Part shown: positions 7,157 to 10,761 of the stretch, in pieces
Layout: each line of letters opens with the position of its first letter
Position numbering within the stretch: the first letter of the stretch is position 1
NCBI GenBank assembly: GCA_039588335.1
Contig: JBDGZZ010000131.1
Location: forward strand, 1-10,761
Reading direction: 5' to 3'
Length of the DNA: 10,761 bases
From: G020351775 sp039588335
GTDB taxonomy: Bacteria; Gemmatimonadota; Gemmatimonadetes; Gemmatimonadales; GWC2-71-9
The notes under the pieces: model-generated
Told to the model about the DNA's origin: nothing
Databases searched by the model: none
The model's input: the letters and a program-made list of their open reading frames with translations, nothing else
Translations under genes and position numbers: made by a program

Positions 7157-7269
7157 CTCGAGTCGTCAGTCTCCAAGTTGACGCCGTGCATGACCTTGAA
7201 ACGCTCAACGAACTTCACGCCGCACACATCACACAGGGTGTACGGCTCATGTATGTCATCGAGACACAA
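7153..7269 (-). CDS. Possible micro-ORF with CxxC segment, or read-through tail of the upstream ORF
   Basis: On the minus strand, in the same frame as and directly after the TGA at 7273-7275, 39 sense codons follow before a TAG at 7153-7155. The peptide contains YTLCDVCGVKFVERFKVMHG, a CxxC knuckle followed by a basic amphipathic stretch and a His. This looks more protein-like than random sequence. From the TTG at 7269 it would be 38 residues, but no Shine-Dalgarno precedes that codon. It may be a tiny zinc-binding protein, the C-terminus of a gene broken by the TGA, or a chance ORF. Its stop lies inside the CTAG that also ends the convergent Usp gene. Confidence 0.3.
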   Translation of the reverse strand: MCLDDIHEPYTLCDVCGVKFVERFKVMHGVNLETDDSS

Positions 7270-7272
7270 CGA

Positions 7273-7521
7273 TCAGGACTGTGTACCACCATTCGTCCTG
7301 AGTTCGGTTCGTGACGGCCATACCGCTCGGAGTGGAAGGTCTTCTTTACTCAGCCTGCTCCCATCACCGTTTCCTACCCGCAATTCGTAGTCCCGCCACG
7401 AGAGCTCGGCGTCCATGAAACGTTGGAGAAGTTGAATCTCCGACTCATGAAGCCGCTGCATTCGCGCCTCCTCTTCAGGTGTTAGCGCGGTGATTCGGAG
7501 TTTCCGGTATACATGGTTCAC
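7273..7521 (-). CDS. Small helical hypothetical protein, possibly truncated by an in-frame TGA
   Basis: An 82-residue frame starting at a GTG, with AGAGG about 11 nt upstream. Residues 1-50 look genuinely coding: LTPEEEARMQRLHESEIQLLQRF is a charged amphipathic helix followed by MDAELSWRDYELRVGNG. The last 30 residues are less ordered. I recognise no family. Its terminating TGA is followed in frame by a CxxC-containing segment, so the original gene may have been about 122 codons. The first codons lie next to a palindrome-rich region shared with the plus-strand gene at 7802. I am moderately unsure that it is expressed. Confidence 0.42.
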   Translation of the reverse strand: MNHVYRKLRITALTPEEEARMQRLHESEIQLLQRFMDAELSWRDYELRVGNGDGSRLSKEDLPLRAVWPSRTELRTNGGTQS

Positions 7522-7628
7522 TGCGCGCGATACCTCTGTTTTGAACGAGCCTATCTAGGGTCCCTCACCGCAGGATAAAATCTGAATATCTAGCGCATTT
7601 AAATCTGTGAAATCCGTCACTGCCCAGT

Positions 7629-7667
7629 GTGGTATACTGACCTAAACGCATTTGTGACGTATACCAC
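7629..7667. promoter_or_regulatory. Inverted repeat GTGGTATAC with 21-bp spacer
   Basis: GTGGTATAC (7629-7637) and GTATACCAC (7659-7667) are perfect inverted copies with centres 30 bp apart, about three helical turns. Each arm embeds a TATAC core that resembles a -10 element: TATACT at 7633-7638 on plus, TATACG on minus. It sits between the divergent small ORF ending at 7521 and the gene starting at 7802. This suggests either a dimeric regulator site or paired divergent promoters. Confidence 0.5.
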
Positions 7668-7680
7668 GGTGATGGAACTA

Positions 7681-7692
7681 CGACGCGCGTCG
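7681..7692. promoter_or_regulatory. 12-bp GC palindrome
   Basis: CGACGCGCGTCG is a perfect palindrome 14 bp downstream of the GTGGTATAC inverted repeat and 110 bp upstream of the ATG at 7802. It is possibly part of the same control region, but position is the only support. Confidence 0.3.
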
Positions 7693-7699
7693 AGTGTTA

Positions 7700-7711
7700 T
7701 TTACATGTAAA
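7700..7711. promoter_or_regulatory. 12-bp AT-rich palindrome
   Basis: TTTACATGTAAA is a perfect palindrome 8 bp after the GC palindrome and about 90 bp upstream of the ATG at 7802. It has the look of an operator for a dimeric regulator. No regulator gene is present in the window. Confidence 0.38.
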
Positions 7712-7801
7712 GTGTGCTTGAGTTCTTGTCTTGTACTGACGATCTTTCCATTTGCGGCAACGTAAAGCCAGCGCACGACACTTCAAATTGGTGATTGTCC
7801 C

Positions 7802-8239
7802 ATGACTTTGGTGACATTGCTCTTACTGTTGATCGGTTATCCAGCAACCCAACACGATCCGACCGAATGCTGGAGAGATGCAGGTATCAAGGATTTGTAC
7901 AGTTCGTTTCAGCAGGTTGAAGATCTCCAACGGTTTGCCCGGGCACGTAGTTGTGATGTCATGGCCATCACTTGGCAGGTAAAACTGCTGCCGGAGCGTT
8001 ACAGTCTCATGCTGTGGGATGCCGGAACCAACGAAGTGGTGAAGATCCAGGTGGAGATCTCGGATGTGACATGGGAGGTTTGGCAAGGCGTTTCGAGGGG
8101 TGACCTTATCACTCGGGATCCCGTCGACCTATGCGAGTATGTCACGAAACGGACCGGTGAGGGCCGGGCTCCACTGTCGGACGCCGCGAGAGGACTGATC
8201 CGCGTGAACGCCGGCGCCATTTTCGGACCGGCACTCTAA
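7802..8239 (+). CDS. Secreted protein of unknown function
   Basis: A 145-residue protein beginning with a strongly hydrophobic segment (residues 2-13, LVTLLLLLIGYP) and then polar sequence, so it is probably exported by a Sec signal peptide cut near residue 17. The n-region lacks basic residues, so a short membrane anchor is also possible. There is no lipobox. The mature part has three Cys (23, 51, 111) and five Trp (24, 58, 72, 91, 94). A central beta-rich stretch reads YSLMLWDAGTNEVVKIQVEISDVTWEVW. I do not recognise a family. The ATG at 7802 has a weak GGTGA seven bases upstream. The long upstream region with several palindromes suggests that it is regulated on its own. A pair of hairpins follows its stop. 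Confidence 0.68.
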   Translation: MTLVTLLLLLIGYPATQHDPTECWRDAGIKDLYSSFQQVEDLQRFARARSCDVMAITWQVKLLPERYSLMLWDAGTNEVVKIQVEISDVTWEVWQGVSRGDLITRDPVDLCEYVTKRTGEGRAPLSDAARGLIRVNAGAIFGPAL

Positions 8240-8257
8240 CAGCGGCCCAACAAAAAC

Positions 8258-8319
8258 GAAGGGCTGTCGAACGACGACCCTTCTGGATGGTCGCCTGCTT
8301 CCTGCGCACTGGAGCAGGC
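8258..8319. terminator. Two hairpins downstream of the secreted-protein gene
   Basis: GAAGGG (8258-8263) pairs with CCCTTC (8278-8283), with GTC/GAC pairing further inside past a 2x2 mismatch. GCCTGCT (8293-8299) pairs with AGCAGGC (8313-8319) across 13 nt. They begin 19 bp after the stop at 8239. Neither is followed by a T-tract, so intrinsic termination is doubtful; they may protect the 3' end or attenuate read-through into the zinc-ribbon gene. Confidence 0.35.
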
Positions 8320-8453
8320 TACCGCAACAAGTGCTGCTTTGCACCGGTTATCGTACTGCATAGGCGGATGAGGCTCAGTGACCCCAATCACACCGCCGAC
8401 CCCCATCGGTTGCAGGAGTCCGCTCTGAATCGCAGATTGATCGACGACGAGAC

Positions 8454-8675
8454 ATGCGAGAAAACTCCATAACACCTGTCACGTTCTCCCCGGACGAGAG
8501 GGAGAAGATCAGCCAGGCCCTAGCTGCCGGCGAGAAGCGACCGTCTTGCCCCAGATGCGGCAGCGAGTTGGAAGCGGAGGGACCCACGCCGCTGAGGGAC
8601 CCAACCGTCACCAGCTTCCGCGTGCAGTGCAAACCTTGCCACCGCATGGCCTTCATCACCAAGACCCAGGAGTAG
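8454..8675 (+). CDS. Small zinc-ribbon protein, paralog A
   Basis: A 73-residue protein with a CxxC-x23-CxxC zinc ribbon: CPRC at 32-35 and CKPC at 59-62. An N-terminal segment TFSPDEREKISQAL (10-23) is probably an amphipathic helix, and the end reads MAFITKTQE. The decisive evidence that it is real is a second copy at 9684, which aligns without gaps over all 73 residues with about half identical (37 by hand count) and all four Cys in register. It is probably a cytoplasmic zinc-binding protein that contacts protein or nucleic acid; I cannot name the family. The start at 8454 matches the MRE start of the paralog, although only a weak GACGAG precedes it. Upstream (8240-8453) I see only the two hairpins. 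Confidence 0.78.
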   Translation: MRENSITPVTFSPDEREKISQALAAGEKRPSCPRCGSELEAEGPTPLRDPTVTSFRVQCKPCHRMAFITKTQE

Positions 8676-8721
8676 AGGCATTTCGACCCGCGACCTCACA
8701 TTGGGATCCGGTTTAACCCAT

Positions 8722-8747
8722 AAAAAAACACCGCCCCTGACAAGGCG
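8722..8747 (-). terminator. Possible intrinsic terminator on the minus strand
   Basis: Read on the minus strand, CGCCT and AGGGGCG can form a 5-bp stem with a two-base bulge around a TGTC loop. It is followed by TGTTTTTTT, a run of seven T at the complement of 8722-8728. It would end transcription coming from 8763-9020. The stem is short, so confidence is limited. Confidence 0.4.
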
Positions 8748-8762
8748 ATGATTCAAGAAATG

Positions 8763-9020
8763 CTAAGTCCGGCGAGGCGCGCTCGCCAGCCGATAGTGTA
8801 GCGGCTCTGCCTCAGGCCGCCGTTCGCCTGTCGTCTCCTTTACGTCGATCGTCCCCGGTTCTCTGGCCCACCGGCAGAACGGCTCGTTGCAGTCGGCGAT
8901 CAACCAGCCGCCGATCATACCCGCGTCGGCGCTCTGCTGGCTGCTCCCGCTCTGTAACCTTCTGTCCCTTACGCATTTGTGCCCCCTGAGAGCCGCGGAA
9001 ACGGCCTCACGACTACACAA
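8763..9020 (-). CDS. Doubtful small minus-strand ORF followed by a terminator-like hairpin
   Basis: An open frame of 85 residues from a TTG at 9020, or 51 residues from an ATG at 8918 (MIGGWLIADCNEPFCRW at its start). The stop TAG at 8763-8765 lies about 15 bp before a hairpin with a T7 run on the same strand. No Shine-Dalgarno precedes either start and I recognise no family. The segment around IADCNEPFCRWAREPG is the most protein-like part. It could be a small gene, a remnant of a decayed gene, or chance. The terminator placement is the main reason to list it. Confidence 0.28.
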   Translation of the reverse strand: MCSREAVSAALRGHKCVRDRRLQSGSSQQSADAGMIGGWLIADCNEPFCRWAREPGTIDVKETTGERRPEAEPLHYRLASAPRRT

Positions 9021-9081
9021 TCAATATGAAGTTTTTGTGAATTTAGTATGAAGACCGCTCCTGACACCATGGTTCGCCGCG

Positions 9082-9100
9082 AATTGACTCTCAATTGACT
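9082..9100. promoter_or_regulatory. Direct repeat AATTGACT with 11-bp period
   Basis: AATTGACT occurs at 9082-9089 and again at 9093-9100, start to start 11 bp, one helical turn. It lies about 65-85 bp upstream of the ATG at 9166. The 11-bp tandem arrangement is typical of OmpR/PhoB-type response-regulator sites, and each copy includes a -35-like TTGACT. The assignment is by analogy only. Confidence 0.35.
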
Positions 9101-9165
9101 GGGCCCAATTAGATTTCTCGGTGCATCAGATATGCGTGTGGTTCCCTCGCCCCGGAGTGATCTGC

Positions 9166-9441
9166 ATGCCCGAAGAGGCGGTCTCCCAGTTCCTCAATCG
9201 GATTACCCAGACCAGTGCAGTTCATTTGGCCGCGGAGTATGGGTTTGCCCTGAAGTACTTGGAGATGAGCGAGGGCGAATTGGAGAAGGTGGTGTCTCGG
9301 CTCCATTCCTCAGCCGGGTTGGCAGCCCGAGACACTGAGTTTCCGTGCACCGGACGCCCCAACGTTTCGTCGGACAAGGGCGCGACCAACCGGGTGATGG
9401 CTCTTCGCAAGATTCTCGAGCGGGTTACCTCTACCGATTGA
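9166..9441 (+). CDS. Small helical hypothetical protein
   Basis: A 91-residue protein I do not recognise. The ATG at 9166 is preceded by GGAGTGA eight bases upstream, a good ribosome binding site. The frame is open further upstream to a GTG at 9121, but those residues look non-coding. The sequence is mostly helical and charged (EEAVSQFLNRITQ, LEMSEGELEKVVSRLHSS, RVMALRKILERVTS), with one Cys and no membrane segment, so it is probably a small cytoplasmic protein. The gene ends 23 bp before the ATG of the truncated secreted ORF. An antisense frame overlaps it but lacks comparable start signals. Confidence 0.58.
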   Translation: MPEEAVSQFLNRITQTSAVHLAAEYGFALKYLEMSEGELEKVVSRLHSSAGLAARDTEFPCTGRPNVSSDKGATNRVMALRKILERVTSTD

Positions 9442-9464
9442 TCAGACTCCCCACTCCCACCTGT

Positions 9465-9629
9465 ATGCCCCGGCGTCTCATTCTCTTCCTGACGGCACTC
9501 GTCTGTACCGCTCCGCCGGCGCAGGCGCAAACGTTGAGTGGTCGGGTACTAGACGACTCCACTCCGCGGCCGATTGCAGGTGCCGAGGTGATTCTGCGTG
9601 ATTCTCAGGAGAGCAGCTGCGGTAGCTAG
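9465..9629 (+). pseudogene. Truncated secreted protein: signal peptide plus start of a carboxypeptidase-regulatory-like domain
   Basis: From the ATG at 9465 the frame encodes 54 residues. MPRRLILFLTALVCTAPPAQA is a clear Sec signal peptide with an A-x-A site (residues 19-21), followed by QTLSGRVLDDSTPRPIAGAEVILRDS. GxVxD-x-TxxPIAGAxVxL is the opening of the CarboxypepD_reg beta-sandwich that caps many large outer-membrane or secreted proteins. The domain normally needs about 70-80 residues, but this one stops at TAG shortly after the second strand, amid a TAGCTAGCTAG run at 9627-9637. I see no continuation in another frame downstream; the next gene begins at 9684. The simplest reading is the 5' remnant of a deleted larger gene. 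A functional micro-peptide is less likely. The Shine-Dalgarno is poor. Confidence 0.68.
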
Positions 9630-9683
9630 CTAGTCAGGTATGCACATGCTACCTTCGCGTTGGGAACGCTCCAAGGAGAGGCC

Positions 9684-9920
9684 ATGCGAGAGAGTTCCGG
9701 GACCCCCGCCACGTTTTCCCCAGACGAAGCCAGGCAAATTCGCCACAGGCTCGGCATGAGTGAGAAGCCGCCACTCTGTCCCCGATGCGACAATCCGCTC
9801 GACATAGAGGGCCCAGTGCCCAGTGTCGGCTCCGAGGGCCCTCACTTCCGCGTTACATGCAGACCCTGTTCCAGGACAGCCTTTATCACCGAAGTACCTG
9901 GCAGCCGGCCCCTGGGGTAG
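9684..9920 (+). CDS. Small zinc-ribbon protein, paralog B
   Basis: A 78-residue protein with CPRC (32-35) and CRPC (59-62), the same CxxC-x23-CxxC ribbon as the protein encoded at 8454. Shared blocks are the MRE start, TFSPDE (10-15), EK, CPRC, EGP-P, FRV-C-PC and AFIT. It adds a five-residue tail. The ATG at 9684 has an excellent Shine-Dalgarno (AAGGAG, five bases upstream), which also supports the matching start in paralog A. Strong conservation of the N-terminal helix motif and of the residues around both knuckles suggests selection for a partner-binding function; what it binds is unknown. A small hairpin (GGAGAG 9920-9925 / CTCTCC 9934-9939) overlaps its stop. It lies just after the truncated secreted ORF. 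Confidence 0.8.
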   Translation: MRESSGTPATFSPDEARQIRHRLGMSEKPPLCPRCDNPLDIEGPVPSVGSEGPHFRVTCRPCSRTAFITEVPGSRPLG

Positions 9921-9998
9921 GAGAGGCTGATGTCTCTCCGGTCCGGATAGATATTTGCTACGCGCTGGGGTGAGGTTGCGTACACCGAGTGGTGCCGA

Positions 9999-10018
9999 CG
10001 GCTGAATCTGATCAGCCG
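9999..10018. other. 7-bp perfect hairpin between zinc-ribbon gene B and the transporter genes
   Basis: CGGCTGA (9999-10005) and TCAGCCG (10012-10018) flank a six-base loop. No T-tract follows. It could be a weak terminator for the zinc-ribbon gene or an operator for the transporter operon that starts 100 bp later. A TATCTT near 10047 is a possible -10 box for that operon, but I see no matching -35. Confidence 0.4.
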
Positions 10019-10117
10019 CGGCGATAGCGCTTCCGGCACACGCTTGTATCTTAGCTGCCGATCCTCATCGACGATCGACGACCCACCATCGACAATTACC
10101 CAGGACGATTGACGCCA

Positions 10118-10411
10118 ATGCGCCGAACAGAATCCGCCGACCGGAAGGCCTACTGGGCTATGAACCTAACCTACGTCGGGATTCTTCTCGCCATCTGGTT
10201 CATCGTCTCGTACGGCTTCGGCATCATCTTCGTCGAGGAACTCAATGCGATTCGGATCGGTGGATTCAAGCTTGGGTTCTGGTTTGCCCAACAGGGATCT
10301 ATCTACGTCTTCGTAGTTCTCATCTTCGTTTACGTCAAACTCATGAACCGGCTCGATCGCGTGTTCGAGGTGGATGAGCAAGAGGGGGACGTGGGGGGAA
10401 GTCCGACATGA
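10118..10411 (+). CDS. DUF4212 family: sodium:solute symporter small subunit
   Basis: A 97-residue protein with two transmembrane helices (about 16-38 and 60-77) and the family signature GFWFAQQGSIYVFVVLIF. The acidic C-terminus (DRVFEVDEQEGD) is cytoplasmic. DUF4212 proteins are encoded directly before VC_2705-type sodium:solute symporters and are taken to be their small subunit, and that is exactly the arrangement here: its TGA overlaps the next ATG (ATGA at 10408-10411), implying translational coupling. The ATG at 10118 is chosen over a TTG at 10109; AGGA lies 12 bases upstream of the ATG, so the TTG (3 bases after it) is not favoured. The complex would sit in the inner membrane. Confidence 0.92.
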   Translation: MRRTESADRKAYWAMNLTYVGILLAIWFIVSYGFGIIFVEELNAIRIGGFKLGFWFAQQGSIYVFVVLIFVYVKLMNRLDRVFEVDEQEGDVGGSPT

Positions 10412-10761
10412 ACGTCCAAGCGTGGACGTTCGTCATGGTGGGGCTGTCGTTCGCGGTCTACATCGGTGTCGCGGTGTGGTCGCGCGCGAGTTCGACGGGC
10501 GAATTCTACGTTGCCGCGGCTCGCGTACCGCCGGTCTTGAACGGGATGGCCACCGCCGCCGACTGGATGAGCGCGGCGTCGTTCATCTCGATGGCCGGTC
10601 TCATCGCGTTCATGGGTCGAGACGGGTCGGTGTATCTGATGGGGTGGACGGGAGGATATGTATTGCTCGCGCTGCTGCTCGCCCCCTACCTCCGCAAATT
10701 CGGGAAGTACACGGTCCCCGACTTCGTCGGCGACCGTTACTACTCGTGGGTGGGGCGGGTC
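10408..10761 (+). CDS. Sodium:solute symporter, VC_2705-like (SSS family), N-terminal part (runs off right edge)
   Basis: Starting at the ATG overlapping the previous stop, 118 codons are open to the window end. The first helix (about 5-24) is followed by the SSS core: STGEFYVAAARVPPVLNGMA, ADWMSAASFISMAGL (51-65), MGWTGGYVLLALLLAPYLRKFGKYTVPDFVGDRYY. These motifs match the acetate-permease-like VC_2705 subfamily, which uses sodium to import small carboxylates or similar solutes; the exact substrate is not determinable here. A full protein would be about 550-600 residues. GGGGGGAAG upstream is the ribosome binding site and lies within the DUF4212 coding end. It forms an operon with the DUF4212 gene. 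Confidence 0.92.
   Translation, partial: MNVQAWTFVMVGLSFAVYIGVAVWSRASSTGEFYVAAARVPPVLNGMATAADWMSAASFISMAGLIAFMGRDGSVYLMGWTGGYVLLALLLAPYLRKFGKYTVPDFVGDRYYSWVGRV

Larger units (their letters stand above)
8676..9165. other. Intergenic/low-coding region between zinc-ribbon gene A and the small helical gene
   Basis: About 490 bp with no firmly supported gene. It contains a possible minus-strand terminator (8722-8747), a weak minus-strand ORF (8763-9020), a 6-bp stem (GGCGAG 8771-8776 / CTCGCC 8782-8787), an A+T-rich patch near 9020-9053 with TATGAAG repeated 22 bp apart (9025, 9047), and a duplicated AATTGACT (9082, 9093). The last two probably lie in the promoter region of the gene at 9166. Confidence 0.5.

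Noticed and set aside
8683..8722. tRNA-like T-arm on the minus strand (GAGGTCGCGGGTCGAAATG)
   Set aside because: It resembles the conserved T-arm start, but the arm does not close and no acceptor, D or anticodon stems can be paired around it.
7646..8981. 11-mer ACGCATTTGTG shared by two intergenic regions (7646 and 8971)
   Set aside because: An exact 11-mer match between two places is expected by chance several times in a window of this size, and the flanks do not extend the match.
3679..9092. TTGACTCTC shared by two intergenic regions (3679 and 9084)
   Set aside because: A 9-bp match is not significant here and neither copy has a convincing -10 partner.
9222..9530. 102-residue minus-strand frame opposite the small helical gene
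   Set aside because: The plus-strand alternative has a good Shine-Dalgarno and helical, charged sequence; the minus frame also runs antisense to the clear signal peptide of the truncated secreted ORF.

Overview
The window is bacterial DNA of moderately high G+C (judged by eye). It looks like a chromosomal fragment carrying about a dozen genes, several of them small and unrecognised. A short secreted ORF combines a signal peptide with the start of a carboxypeptidase-regulatory-like domain. The other genes are type IV pilin-like, a LonB-type protease, tandem Usp, DadA/SoxB-type flavoenzymes and a DUF4212 plus sodium:solute symporter pair. Together these fit a Gram-negative environmental bacterium. 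Gemmatimonadota is my best guess, but that is inference and no phylogenetic marker gene is present. I see no rRNA, tRNA, CRISPR array or intact mobile element.

Left part (1-3674): the 5' part of a type IV pilin-like (GspH/FimT) gene runs off the left edge on the minus strand. A gene-poor stretch follows, then a small two-helix membrane protein on the plus strand. That gene converges, with a 3-bp gap, on a minus-strand pair of FAD-dependent amine or amino-acid oxidoreductases: a SoxB/MSOX-like enzyme upstream and a DadA-like enzyme downstream. The pair is separated by a striking 170-bp repeat patch made of a heptamer tandem repeat, a GC-rich hairpin and a 10-bp-period TTACCG array.

Middle (3675-7156): a divergent control region with two perfect palindromes leads into a LonB-like AAA+ protease with an intact Ser-Lys dyad. 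Seven bases later comes a tandem universal-stress protein. The two are very likely co-transcribed as a proteostasis/stress unit.

Right part (7157-10117): an accessory-looking stretch of short genes. It holds a split minus-strand ORF with an in-frame TGA followed by a CxxC segment, a secreted protein of unknown function behind a regulatory region rich in palindromes, and two paralogous small zinc-ribbon proteins about 1.2 kb apart (about half identical, ungapped over 73 residues). It also holds an unrecognised small helical protein, the truncated secreted ORF, and a weak minus-strand ORF followed by a possible terminator.

Right edge (10118-10761): a DUF4212 small subunit overlaps by 4 bp a VC_2705-type sodium:solute symporter that runs off the window. 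This is the classic two-gene transporter unit for small organic solutes.

I do not see a clear-cut novel defence or mobile system. The best leads are the zinc-ribbon paralog family, the 10-bp-phased repeat patch between the oxidoreductases, and the palindrome-rich promoter region at 7629-7711.
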